Source: Firmicutes bacterium UBA1702
GTDB taxonomy: Bacteria; Bacillota; Clostridia; Peptostreptococcales; Anaerovoracaceae
Direction of reading: 5' to 3'
Assembly: GCA_002320005.1 (NCBI GenBank)
Contig: DCJK01000045.1
Location: forward strand, 1-35,156
DNA length: 35,156 nucleotides
Shown here: piece by piece, positions 8,742-17,060 of the stretch
Numbering within the stretch: position 1 is the first letter of the stretch
Layout of the letters: each line of letters opens with the position of its first letter
Translations under genes and position numbers: made by a program
The notes under the pieces: generated by a model
Told to the model about the DNA's origin: nothing
The model's database searches: none
The model's input: the letters and a program-made list of their open reading frames with translations, nothing else

Positions 8742-8770
8742 ATTCTAACATATTAAGTTCTTCTGTTCAA
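8742..8770 (-). promoter_or_regulatory. promoter of glyA
   Basis: On the minus strand TTGAAC (8765-8770), 17 bp, TAGAAT (8742-8747). The -35 lies directly behind the stop codon of the ssb-like gene. Confidence 0.72.
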
Positions 8771-8772
8771 GT

Positions 8773-9429
8773 TTAATATTCCTCTTCCGGCTCATCTTCC
8801 CGGCAGACCTCCTCTATTTTCAGTATAGATACCTCAAAGGCCTTCCTGATTTCTGCTGTACCGTCTTCCAGTTTCTTTTTGTATTCACGGCTCTGGATTC
8901 TGCCTTCTATGTATATTCCGGTTCCCACCTTGAGGTTATCTGCATATCCGGCATTCCTTCCCCAAGCGATACACGGAATGTAATCAGACTTGTTATACAT
9001 TCTGTTGACAGCTATCATCAGATCGCATATATCTCTTCCCAGCGGAGATGTTCTTTTTACCGGCGGCTTGCACAGGAAGCCTTCAAGAAAAATATAATTT
9101 TCGTAGTAGATCACATCTCTGTTTATAAGTATTTCCCGGGCAAAAATCACCACGTTGAGTTTGTTTCTTCCATTTACACTTTCGTTATATGTTCTGACCT
9201 GCCCTGTTATTTCCACAAAGTCATCACACTCCGGGGAATTGTCGAAAATAAGCCTTTCGGAAATCATCACGTTGATTTCATCCACATATCCGCTTCTTCT
9301 CTCTATTCCCAGTACAAAAGTATAAAATGCTTCTCCGTATGTTTTATGGCTGAATTCCAGTGGCGTCAGCACAACTCCCGCCACTATCGCCTTATTTGTT
9401 TCATAGATATTGTCAGCAGTGTTTTTCAT
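8773..9429 (-). CDS. tandem OB-fold single-stranded DNA-binding protein
   Basis: 218 residues from the ATG at 9429, preferred because GGGAGG lies 7-8 nt upstream; an in-frame start at 9453 would add 8 residues without that support. Two OB-fold-like halves can be seen. Residues about 14-105 (VAGVVLTPLEFSHKTYGEAF) are the weaker half. About 113-205 (FLEGFLCKPPVKRT to SILKIEEV) has the SSB-like IPCIAWGRNA strand. The tail is acidic (EDEPEEEY) but lacks the DIPF end of housekeeping SSB. It is probably an accessory ssDNA-binding protein of the type common in Clostridia. It is the last gene of the valS-led cluster. Confidence 0.72.
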   Translation of the reverse strand: MKNTADNIYETNKAIVAGVVLTPLEFSHKTYGEAFYTFVLGIERRSGYVDEINVMISERLIFDNSPECDDFVEITGQVRTYNESVNGRNKLNVVIFAREILINRDVIYYENYIFLEGFLCKPPVKRTSPLGRDICDLMIAVNRMYNKSDYIPCIAWGRNAGYADNLKVGTGIYIEGRIQSREYKKKLEDGTAEIRKAFEVSILKIEEVCREDEPEEEY

Positions 9430-9490
9430 AGACTCCCTCCCAAAGAAACTCACGTTGATACAGTCTATTATTTCTTCGGGAAAGATATAC

Positions 9491-9919
9491 CTACCTGTTT
9501 AAAAAAGCCCTTATATATCGGGTTATCACTGCTACAACGACAAATCCCATGGCTATGGCAAGAGCAATAACGATGGCTGCTTCTCCGCTCTGAGTAAAAA
9601 GCACCTCGTCCTTGTTAACCAGACCAGCCATGGTGTAGTAGAGGCTTCCTCCCGGTATTAGAGGTACAGCCGCTGCAGTCAGAAATATTGTAGCAGGCGC
9701 CCTGTTGATTCTTGCCATTATCTCGGCATATACCGCAACAAAGACAGCAGCTGCAAAATAAGGCACGAAATATCCGGTGACAAAACTCTGAACAAACAGG
9801 TACACCATCCATGTCACTGCTCCTCCTATACCTGCAAGAGCAATCTGTCTTCCTTTCATTTTGAAAAAAATAGCAAATCCTACCGACCCTACAAGTGCCG
9901 CGATTATCTGTACTACCAT
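9491..9919 (-). CDS. threonine/serine exporter, small subunit (ThrE_2 domain)
   Basis: 142 residues with five hydrophobic segments and the motif FLTAAAVPLIPGGSLYYTM, characteristic of the C-terminal half of ThrE exporters (DUF3815 family). It overlaps the end of the larger ThrE_1 gene by 7 bp, so the two are translationally coupled and likely form one membrane complex. In Corynebacterium both halves are fused in a single ThrE that exports threonine and serine; here they are split. Confidence 0.85.
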   Translation of the reverse strand: MVVQIIAALVGSVGFAIFFKMKGRQIALAGIGGAVTWMVYLFVQSFVTGYFVPYFAAAVFVAVYAEIMARINRAPATIFLTAAAVPLIPGGSLYYTMAGLVNKDEVLFTQSGEAAIVIALAIAMGFVVVAVITRYIRAFLNR

Positions 9920-10683
9920 ACCATTGCTTCACCTCCCGTCAGAATTACAGGGAGTGCAAATCCACACGCTATGGCAGCTGCCAGAAGCAGGGAATTAGCC
10001 AGCCGCAAAAGACCTGTTCCTATGTCCCCGGTCAGCATATCCCGTATTGAATTTGTCATGGCGATTCCCGGTATAAGGAGCATTATTCCTCCTATCATAA
10101 CTTTATCGGTATGAAGTGTTATTCCCAGAGCCGCCGGCAATATAGCCACAAATCCGGCTGCCAGTGACTCGATAAATACCAGTGCCATGGCATTTTTTTC
10201 GTATCTTCCAAGAAATTTGTTTATGGTGGTTATTACAACCGCCAGAACAGCAGCCCATGCACCGTCGGCTATTGTTCCTCCAAAAAACACAGCAAATCCC
10301 GAAGCTACCATTATAGCTCCGAGATAATCCACCCACAGCGGAAGCTGCTTGCGATTCATTACGCTCTCGTACTTTTCAATCAGAACAGGAAGCTCCGGCT
10401 TGCCGGCGCATATGTACCTTGACAGATCATTGAGATAATCAAGTCTGTCAAAGTTTGTATCGTTTCTGACGATACGCCGTATCTGAGTTATTATGTTTCC
10501 CTCCGGATCTTCAAAGGTCACCTGTATATTGGATGTGATAATGAAAGCATTAACTCGGCGGCAGTCGTAAGCATAGCACATCCTTTCGATGCTGTCTTCA
10601 ACTCTTTCGACTTCCGCCCCGCATATCAGCATCTCCTCGGCAATATCCAGAATAACCTGCAGCAGCTTTGAATAATTCATCAT
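9913..10683 (-). CDS. threonine/serine exporter, large subunit (ThrE_1 domain)
   Basis: About 256 residues from the start at 10683. Residues 1-110 are a soluble region with GAEVERVEDSIERMC, typical of ThrE_1 (DUF1212), followed by about five membrane segments with the motif PGIAMTNSIRDMLTGD. The start overlaps the stop of the acetyltransferase gene (ATGA), and GGAG lies just upstream. A second ATG at 10680 is equally plausible, while the more distant start at 10746 would intrude deeply into the upstream gene. It acts with the small subunit to export small hydroxylated amino acids, by family knowledge. Confidence 0.86.
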   Translation of the reverse strand: MMNYSKLLQVILDIAEEMLICGAEVERVEDSIERMCYAYDCRRVNAFIITSNIQVTFEDPEGNIITQIRRIVRNDTNFDRLDYLNDLSRYICAGKPELPVLIEKYESVMNRKQLPLWVDYLGAIMVASGFAVFFGGTIADGAWAAVLAVVITTINKFLGRYEKNAMALVFIESLAAGFVAILPAALGITLHTDKVMIGGIMLLIPGIAMTNSIRDMLTGDIGTGLLRLANSLLLAAAIACGFALPVILTGGEAMVW

Positions 10684-11123
10684 TCTATCTCCAGCTTCAT
10701 AATCTTCGGGTGACAGTTTTTCTCGTACTGAGGACACTGGGCACATTCAAAGAAAAGCGGCGCATCCTGCGGTTCAACTTCCTTAAATCCCAGAGATGCG
10801 AAGAAACCTGGAGCACGAGCCACCAGATAAAGCTCATGTCCTCCCAGGCTCTTTATTTCTTTTACCACCCTGTCCACCATTATCTTTCCTATTCCGAATT
10901 TTCTGAAAAGCTTGGTGACAGCGATTCCGTCGATAATATATTTCCCCTGCCGTTTTGCAAGAACACATGCTCCTATAAGCACATCATCTTTGTGAGTGAC
11001 CTTCCAGCACTTGACGATATCTGTATCAACCTCTTCATCACCGTCAAATTCCAGCTCATTCTCAACAAAGAACTTTACCAGCCTTTCATATTCATCCGTG
11101 GACTTCATTGTAAATCTAATCAT
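10680..11123 (-). CDS. GNAT-family N-acetyltransferase
   Basis: 147 residues with the GNAT fold. The acetyl-CoA loop is in VTKLFRKFGIGKIMVDRVV (about 70-88), a degenerate form of the R/QxxGxG/A motif, followed by the ELYLVARAPGFFASLGF strand-turn. A C-terminal cluster CAQCPQYEKNC (C-x2-C-x5-C) may bind metal. The substrate is unknown. It lies 22 bp after folC and is coupled by overlap to the exporter gene, which hints at amino acid or small-molecule acetylation without proving it. Confidence 0.82.
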   Translation of the reverse strand: MIRFTMKSTDEYERLVKFFVENELEFDGDEEVDTDIVKCWKVTHKDDVLIGACVLAKRQGKYIIDGIAVTKLFRKFGIGKIMVDRVVKEIKSLGGHELYLVARAPGFFASLGFKEVEPQDAPLFFECAQCPQYEKNCHPKIMKLEIE

Positions 11124-11145
11124 TTCTCAATTCCTGACCTTTGGT

Positions 11146-12453
11146 TTATTTTTTCAGCAGGCTTCTCACCTTTCCGATCAGGTAAAGCGATCCTGCATAT
11201 ACCACAACATCGTAGCCTTCTTTTCTTTCTTCGGCCATCCTGCATGCCCTTTCTATATCCGGCACAACGATGCACTCTCCCCCTAAATCTTCCAGCCGTC
11301 TTGCAAGGCTTTCTGCTTTGAGCTTTCTTGGATTGTCAGGTTCTGTTGTGATAAAATCTTTTGTTATTTTCACAAAGCCTGCCAGTATAGAGTCTACATC
11401 CTTATCTTCCAGCATGCCTGTAACCATAAGCACTCTGCTTCCCCCGTAATTTGACTCTATGGTTTTGGCCAGAGCCTCTGCTCCGTCGCTGTTATGTGCT
11501 CCGTCAATAATTACAACCGGTTTTTCATCCGGTTGCGAAATCAGTTCGAATCTTCCAGGTTGCAAGGCTTCTGCCATTCCTCTGTAAAGATTTTCCCGGC
11601 TTATCTTTACATCTCCTCTTTCTTCCATGATGCTCAAGGCACACAGAGCCACCACGGCATTTTCCACCTGATGGCGTCCTCCCATGGAAATTTTTACATC
11701 ACTAAAGTCAACTCCCTGTATCACCGCATCGAAAGTACTGCCTTCAGGTCCTTCCTCTGTGACAGTCAGAGGTATTCCTTCCGTTTCAAAAAGCATGGAG
11801 CCTTTCTTCTGAGCTTTTTCACGAATAACCCTCAGCGCTCTTATGTCTTTGGCACCGGTTACTACAGGACATCCTTCTTTGATTATTCCTGCCTTTTCTC
11901 CTGCAATCTGCTCTATTGTTCCCCCAAGCCTGTCCATGTGATCCATGGATATAGAGGTTATTACGGTCATCAGCGGTTCTCTGCACACATTGGTGGAATC
12001 TCCCGTTCCGCCCAGTCCTACCTCCAGAACCACATAGTCACAGTTCTTTTCTTTAAAATACATAAAGGCAATAGCCGTAATCACTTCAAATTCCGTAGGA
12101 GACTGATGCCCGCGCTTTTTTATGATTTTCACTGCCTCAAGCACGGTGTCCGTAAGCCGATCCAGTTCATCATCGGTTATATAGTTTCCGTCAAATTCAA
12201 CCCTCTCGTTGAACTGTTCCAAAAACGGGGATGTATATAATCCTGCCTTGTACCCCTGGGCTTCCAGCACGCTGTATATATACCTGCAGACGGATCCCTT
12301 GCCGTTGGTTCCGGCCACATGTATGATTTTCAGCTCTTTTTCCGGATTTCCCAGAAGTTCCAGCAGTTCCGTCATTCTCTCCAGTCCCAGTATGCTTCCG
12401 AAGCGCTGAAATTCATGTATCTTTTCTATTGCATTTTTTGTTGGTACTGACAT
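11146..12453 (-). CDS. folC: folylpolyglutamate synthase / dihydrofolate synthase
   Basis: 435 residues from the ATG at 12453, chosen because AAAGGA lies 7 nt upstream; a start at 12498 would overlap valS. It has the Mur-ligase-type P-loop HVAGTNGKGSV (45-55), the central domain with LEVGLGG and DHMDRLGGTIEQIAGEKAGIIK, and the C-terminal IDGAHN domain. It adds glutamate to folates in an ATP-dependent reaction in the cytoplasm, retaining the cofactor used by GlyA and FolD. It follows valS by 22 bp and is probably in its transcript, a common valS-folC pairing in Firmicutes. Confidence 0.94.
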   Translation of the reverse strand: MSVPTKNAIEKIHEFQRFGSILGLERMTELLELLGNPEKELKIIHVAGTNGKGSVCRYIYSVLEAQGYKAGLYTSPFLEQFNERVEFDGNYITDDELDRLTDTVLEAVKIIKKRGHQSPTEFEVITAIAFMYFKEKNCDYVVLEVGLGGTGDSTNVCREPLMTVITSISMDHMDRLGGTIEQIAGEKAGIIKEGCPVVTGAKDIRALRVIREKAQKKGSMLFETEGIPLTVTEEGPEGSTFDAVIQGVDFSDVKISMGGRHQVENAVVALCALSIMEERGDVKISRENLYRGMAEALQPGRFELISQPDEKPVVIIDGAHNSDGAEALAKTIESNYGGSRVLMVTGMLEDKDVDSILAGFVKITKDFITTEPDNPRKLKAESLARRLEDLGGECIVVPDIERACRMAEERKEGYDVVVYAGSLYLIGKVRSLLKK

Positions 12454-12475
12454 ATTATTTCCTTTCAGGAAAAAT

Positions 12476-15211
12476 TTATTTGCCTGTCTTCGCTGCAATC
12501 ACTTCAAGTCTGGCTGAAACTTTTTCCAGCATTTCCTTATACTTGGCCAGTTTTTCCTTTTCTTCATTTATTACCTTTTCCGGCGCCTTGCTTACAAATC
12601 CCTGATTTGAAAGTTTTCCTTCCGCCCTCTTCACTTCGCCTTCAAGACGCTTTTTTTCTTTGGCAAGTCTTTCGTATTCGGCATTGTAATCTACCAGATC
12701 TTCCAGAGGGATGTATATTTCCACACCATGTATTACTGCGGACATGGATTCTTCAGGAGCTTTTTCCTTGCTGTCAATATAAGTGACTTCTGTTATATTG
12801 GCAAGATTCCTGATGTGATTTTCTCCGGCCTTCATATCTTCCAGCTTGTTTCCTGATGCCAGGATAACTGCTCTCAGTTTCTTTGACGGGGCGGCTTCTG
12901 CCTCAGCTCTGATGTTTCTGATTGCTCTTATTGCATCCATAGACTGCTCCATGATTTCCGAAGACTTAGGGAACATGCAGTTCAGGCTGAATTCCGGCCA
13001 GCTTGCCTTGATAAGATAATTCTGAGGATTTCCTTCCTGCTCTTCACCGTGAGGAAGGTAGCTCCATATTTCTTCCGTAATAAACGGCATGAACGGATGG
13101 AGCATCTTGAGCATGTTCTTGAGGCACATTACCAGGGTGAATCTTACAACCTTCTTGTCTTCTTCATCATCGCCCCAGAGTCTCGGTTTAACCAATTCAA
13201 TATACCAGTCGCAGTATTCATTCCATATCAGATCATAGACCTTATCTCCTGCCAGAGCCAGGTCGTATTTTTCAAGGGATTTTGTAACGTATTCAACAGC
13301 TTCGTTTACCTTGGAAATCATCCATTTATCTTCATCCCTGAGGGCTATGTTCTCAAAGTTTGTAGTATCTCCGCAAGCTTTGCCGCAGCAGTCAGCGCAG
13401 CATTTTGCCATTTCTTTAAAGTTTCCGTCTTCGTCCTGAAGGTTCATAATTACGAATCTTGAAGCATTCCATAACTTGTTTGCAAAGTTACGGCAGGATT
13501 CCAGCCTGTCTTCTTTGAATCGCATATCATTACCCGGAGTTATACCTGTTGTAAGCATGAATCTCAGTGCATCTGCACCATACTGATCGATTACCTCCAG
13601 CGGGTCTATTCCGTTACCCAGAGACTTGCTCATCTTGCGGCCTTCGGCATCTCTTACCAGTCCATGAACATATACGTGATGGAAAGGAACCTCTCCCATG
13701 GCCTCAAGGCCCGAGAATACCATCCTTACTACCCAGAAGAATATGATGTCATATCCTGTAACCAGAACGTCCGTCGGATAGAAATACTCGAGTTCTTCTG
13801 TATTGTCAGGCCATCCCAAAGTGGAGAAAGGCCACAGCGCCGACGAAAACCATGTATCCAGAACATCTTCATCCTGATGGAAATGAGTTCCTCCGCACTT
13901 AGGGCACTTTGACGGCATATCATAGTCTACAACTGTTTCACCACAGTCATCACAGTAGTATGCAGGGATTCTGTGCCCCCACCACAGTTGACGTGAGATA
14001 CACCAGTCTCTGATTTCATAGAGCCAGCGCAGATATGTCTTTTCAAATCTTTCAGGTACATGTGTAAGCTGACCTTTTTCAGCTGCCTCAATGGCAGGCT
14101 TGGCCAGTTCATCCATGGCAACGAACCACTGGTCTGACAGCATCGGTTCGATTACCGTGTGGCATCTGTAGCATTCACCTACAGGAATAACTTTTTCCTC
14201 TGTTTTAACAAGATATCCGGCTTCTTCCAGATCTTTTACCCATGCCTTGCGGCACTCATATCTGTCCATACCCTGATACTTGCCTGCCATCTCGTTCATG
14301 GTGGCATCTTTGTTTATGCATGAAGGGCATTCAAGTCCTGCTCTCAGACCCACTTCAAAGTCATTTGGATCGTGAGCAGGGGTGATTTTAACTGCGCCTG
14401 TTCCCTTTTCAGGATCAGGATATATATCTTCAATAACAGGAATTTCTTTTCCAACCAGAGGCAGAATGACTTTCTTGCCTACCAGATGTTTATATCTTTC
14501 GTCACTTGGATGAACGGCTATGGCCTCATCAGCAAACATGGTCTCAGGTCTTGAAGTTGCAACGACTATCCCCTCGCTGCCATCTGCTCCCGGATATCTG
14601 AAATACCAGTACATTCCGTTCTTGTCCTCATGCTCCACTTCCGCATCGGAAAGAGATGTTCCGCACTGCGGGCACCAGTTTATGAGGCGATTACCTCTGT
14701 ATATGAGTCCCTTCTCATACAGCTTGATAAAGAATGTCTTTACAGCCTTGTTGCATCCTTCGTCCATGGTGAAGCGCTCTCTGCTCCAGTCGCAGGAGTC
14801 TCCCAGCTTGCGGCACTGGCGTGTTATCCTTCCGCCGTACTCCTCTTTCCATGCCCAGGCTCTCTTAAGGAACTCTTCTCTGCCCAGGTCTTCCTTTTCC
14901 AGGCCTTCTTCTTCCCTTATTTTGTTTACAACCTTTACTTCCGTTGCAATGCTGGCATGATCGGAGCCGGGCAGCCACAGCGCGCTGTATCCCTGCATTC
15001 TCTTCCATCTTGTGAGCACATCCTGCAAAGTCTGATCAAGAGCATGTCCCATATGCAGCTGTCCTGTAATATTAGGAGGCGGCATGACGATGGTGAAAGG
15101 TTTCTTGTCCTTATCTACTTCTGCTCTGAAACAACCTTCGTCTTCCCACATCTTATAGATTCGATCTTCAAACTCTTTGGGATTATAATTCTTTGCCAGA
15201 TTTTTTTCCAT
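12476..15211 (-). CDS. valS: valyl-tRNA synthetase
   Basis: 911 residues, full length, class I synthetase that charges tRNA-Val. HMGH is at 53-56 (after PPPNITGQL) and KMSKS at 526-530. The editing domain lies about 200-340, zinc-type Cys pairs occur at 347-350, 420-423 and 436-439, and the C-terminal arm (about 835-905) is the usual coiled coil. An odd insertion at about 604-613 carries five cysteines (CCADCCGKAC). Start ATG at 15211 with GAGGAGAT upstream. Controlled by a valine T-box leader, it heads a likely six-gene transcript down to the ssb-like gene. Confidence 0.96.
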   Translation of the reverse strand: MEKNLAKNYNPKEFEDRIYKMWEDEGCFRAEVDKDKKPFTIVMPPPNITGQLHMGHALDQTLQDVLTRWKRMQGYSALWLPGSDHASIATEVKVVNKIREEEGLEKEDLGREEFLKRAWAWKEEYGGRITRQCRKLGDSCDWSRERFTMDEGCNKAVKTFFIKLYEKGLIYRGNRLINWCPQCGTSLSDAEVEHEDKNGMYWYFRYPGADGSEGIVVATSRPETMFADEAIAVHPSDERYKHLVGKKVILPLVGKEIPVIEDIYPDPEKGTGAVKITPAHDPNDFEVGLRAGLECPSCINKDATMNEMAGKYQGMDRYECRKAWVKDLEEAGYLVKTEEKVIPVGECYRCHTVIEPMLSDQWFVAMDELAKPAIEAAEKGQLTHVPERFEKTYLRWLYEIRDWCISRQLWWGHRIPAYYCDDCGETVVDYDMPSKCPKCGGTHFHQDEDVLDTWFSSALWPFSTLGWPDNTEELEYFYPTDVLVTGYDIIFFWVVRMVFSGLEAMGEVPFHHVYVHGLVRDAEGRKMSKSLGNGIDPLEVIDQYGADALRFMLTTGITPGNDMRFKEDRLESCRNFANKLWNASRFVIMNLQDEDGNFKEMAKCCADCCGKACGDTTNFENIALRDEDKWMISKVNEAVEYVTKSLEKYDLALAGDKVYDLIWNEYCDWYIELVKPRLWGDDEEDKKVVRFTLVMCLKNMLKMLHPFMPFITEEIWSYLPHGEEQEGNPQNYLIKASWPEFSLNCMFPKSSEIMEQSMDAIRAIRNIRAEAEAAPSKKLRAVILASGNKLEDMKAGENHIRNLANITEVTYIDSKEKAPEESMSAVIHGVEIYIPLEDLVDYNAEYERLAKEKKRLEGEVKRAEGKLSNQGFVSKAPEKVINEEKEKLAKYKEMLEKVSARLEVIAAKTGK

Positions 15212-15289
15212 TGCTTATCTCCTCTTGCATATAGTTTATTGTTTTTAACAGCGGCAGCGGCGGCATTTGTCCGTAATGACTGTGCCATG

Positions 15290-15532
15290 TAAAATAAAAA
15301 ATTCCGTCCCTGCTAAAGGACGGAATATCCGCGGTACCACCTTTATTCCCCCACATGATTCCTGTACTGCTGCTATGCCGCTTCAGGATTGCAGAGGCTC
15401 TCTTTTAATATAAAACTCGGAAGCAACCTTCAGCAGACGCCTGCCCGGAAGCTCTCAGCCTGCGGCTTCCTTCTCTGTAAGGGGCTTGTCTCTGCCTACT
15501 CCTCTTCGTCACTGTTTTTATTTGGTTTTAAC
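15290..15532 (-). promoter_or_regulatory. T-box leader of valS (valine-type)
   Basis: The minus-strand leader carries the T-box sequence AGGTGGTACCGCGG (15329-15342), which pairs with the uncharged tRNA acceptor end, followed by a terminator. Stem I shows the AGGAGTAG S-turn side (near 15494-15506) paired through GCAGA/TCTGC with a loop TGAAGGTTG. Read as a specifier loop this offers GTT (15425-15427), a valine codon. A low level of charged tRNA-Val should stabilise the antiterminator and switch on valS and the downstream genes. The T-box assignment is firm; the exact specifier codon is an inference from hand folding. Confidence 0.9.
15291..15326 (-). terminator. T-box regulated terminator
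   Basis: On the minus strand ATTCCGTCC pairs with GGGACGGAAT, followed by a run of T. The 5' arm lies just behind the T-box sequence, so antiterminator formation would block it. It is followed by about 80 nt before valS. Confidence 0.88.
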
Positions 15533-15538
15533 TATTAA

Positions 15539-15567
15539 ATTTTATCTTGAATACAGTTAAAAGTCAA
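15539..15567 (-). promoter_or_regulatory. promoter of the valS leader
   Basis: On the minus strand TTGACT (15562-15567), 17 bp, TAAAAT (15539-15544). Transcription would begin near 15532, directly before Stem I of the T-box. Confidence 0.78.
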
Positions 15568-15630
15568 CTTATTTTTGAATTACCGCCTTTGCAGCCGGTC
15601 GCAGTTCTGTCTCCGGTCAGCGTATGTGTT

Positions 15631-16506
15631 TTATTTGGATACCGTCTCCGGTGCCGTCTCAGCAGATGCAGCTGCTCTTGCCACATGATACATCAGCAGC
15701 GCCGTAGTCACGCTGCCAACTCCTCCGGGAGCAGGAGTTATAGCTGATACCTTTCCCTCCAGCGCATCAAAATCTGCATCACCGCACATCTTGCCGCCTT
15801 CGTCGAAGTTGATTCCCACATCTATTATTACCTGATTACCGCTGACATGCTCAGCGCCTACAGTTCTGCACTTTCCGGCAGCGCTTACAATAATATCGGA
15901 AGTTCGGCAGATTTCTTTAAGATCCTCAGGCTTTGTTCTGCTGTGACATATGGTGACGGTTGCATTCCGATCCATCATCATCATCGCCGCCGGCTTTCCG
16001 ATGACAAGGCTTCTGCCTATCACCACAGCCCTTTTACCCGAAAGCTCAATACCGTAATGCTCCATTATCATCATAGCGGCTTCTGCAGTACAAGGCGGAA
16101 ATCCTGTCATATTTCCGGTAAACAGACCTCCGACGGATGCATCAGATATGCCATCCACATCCTTTGCTGTGTTTATGTGGTTTCTTATCAGTTCCTCGTC
16201 CAGATGTGCAGGCAGAGGCCGGAACATGAGAATCCCGTGAATGTTGTCGTCTTCATTCATTACCTTGATAACATCCAGCACATCCTCCGTCTCACTTTTT
16301 TCACTCATTATATATTTTTCGACATGCACGCCCACAGAGGAAGCGATTTTTACCGCGCTGTTCTCGTAAGCTATATCGCTGCCGTTCTCACCTATTCTCA
16401 GAATTCCCAGGGTAGGCACAATATCCTTTTCCATGAGTTCTTCCGCCAGCCGTGCAGTTTTCTCCTTAATCACATCTGCCACAGGTTTTCCTTTAAGTAA
16501 TTCCAT
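15631..16506 (-). CDS. folD: FolD-family methylenetetrahydrofolate dehydrogenase (divergent)
   Basis: 291 residues from the ATG at 16506; the longer form from 16539 would translate the SD region (AAAGGAG). The NADP-binding block GRSLVIGKP, the DVDG motif and the C-terminal PAPGGVGSVT are clear. FolD normally oxidises 5,10-methylene-THF and hydrolyses the methenyl form. In bifunctional enzymes the cyclohydrolase uses a Lys four residues after a Tyr (YVxxK) and a Gln in QLPLP. Here the corresponding stretches are Tyr47-ENS-Ala51 and FRPLP, so both residues are absent. It may be a dehydrogenase only, or use other residues. It is divergent from the EamA gene. Confidence 0.88.
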   Translation of the reverse strand: MELLKGKPVADVIKEKTARLAEELMEKDIVPTLGILRIGENGSDIAYENSAVKIASSVGVHVEKYIMSEKSETEDVLDVIKVMNEDDNIHGILMFRPLPAHLDEELIRNHINTAKDVDGISDASVGGLFTGNMTGFPPCTAEAAMMIMEHYGIELSGKRAVVIGRSLVIGKPAAMMMMDRNATVTICHSRTKPEDLKEICRTSDIIVSAAGKCRTVGAEHVSGNQVIIDVGINFDEGGKMCGDADFDALEGKVSAITPAPGGVGSVTTALLMYHVARAAASAETAPETVSK

Positions 16507-16542
16507 ATTCTCTCGTTTCTCCTTTAAATGTTTGACCATTTA

Positions 16543-16571
16543 ATTGTAATATCAAATAGGAATATTTGCAA
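16543..16571 (-). promoter_or_regulatory. promoter of folD
   Basis: On the minus strand TTGCAA (16566-16571), 17 bp, TACAAT (16543-16548). The -35 hexamer is a perfect palindrome and also serves as the -35 of the divergent promoter. Confidence 0.7.
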
Positions 16572-16594
16572 GAATTCTTAAAACGTGTTATAGT
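16566..16594 (+). promoter_or_regulatory. promoter of the EamA-type gene
   Basis: TTGCAA (16566-16571), 17 bp, TATAGT (16589-16594), then AGGAGG and the ATG at 16623. It shares its -35 hexamer with the folD promoter. Confidence 0.68.
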
Positions 16595-16622
16595 TTCTTT
16601 ATTATGTATTCAGGAGGAACTT

Positions 16623-17045
16623 ATGAATTTATACTGGCCCATAGCTCTTGTTGTAGTATCTAATATTATTTATCACATATGTGCTAAATCGTCCCCGGAA
16701 AGCATTGATCCTTTTGCGTCTCTTACGGTTACATATCTTGTTTCCGCTCTTTTTTCGGGAGTTCTTTTCTTTGCCACAAGCCCCTCAAAAGATCTGCTTC
16801 AGGAATATTCCCACATAAACTGGACAGTCTTTATACTGGGTCTTGCAGTGGTAGGGCTTGAAGCAGGCAGCATCTACATGTATCGCGTGGGCTGGAATAT
16901 AAATACAGGCTCCACGGTGCAGAGCGTCATTCTGGCCATAGCTCTGCTTCTGGTGGGATTTCTTCTCTACAAGGAAGCCATCACCCCTAACAAAGTCATT
17001 GGCATAGCAATCTGCATGGTAGGCCTGTACTTTCTCAATAAGTAA
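16623..17045 (+). CDS. half-size EamA/DMT-type membrane protein
   Basis: 140 residues from the ATG at 16623, fixed by AGGAGG 6 nt upstream. Five hydrophobic segments end in the EamA signature VGFLLYKEAITPNKVIGIAICMVG. It is half the size of a ten-helix drug/metabolite transporter and therefore probably works as a homodimer, like small multidrug-resistance proteins. The substrate is unknown. It is divergent from folD and convergent with the dehydrogenase gene, with only 15 bp between their stops and no evident terminator. Confidence 0.82.
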   Translation: MNLYWPIALVVVSNIIYHICAKSSPESIDPFASLTVTYLVSALFSGVLFFATSPSKDLLQEYSHINWTVFILGLAVVGLEAGSIYMYRVGWNINTGSTVQSVILAIALLLVGFLLYKEAITPNKVIGIAICMVGLYFLNK

Positions 17046-17060
17046 ACCGTTCTATATATA

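Noticed and set aside
8773..9429. SSB-like gene as the housekeeping ssb
   Set aside because: It lacks the typical DIPF C-terminal tail, carries two OB-like halves, and is not next to rpsF or rpsR.
14630..15292. 220-codon plus-strand frame opposite valS and its leader
   Set aside because: It is an antisense shadow of the synthetase, with no SD or promoter of its own.
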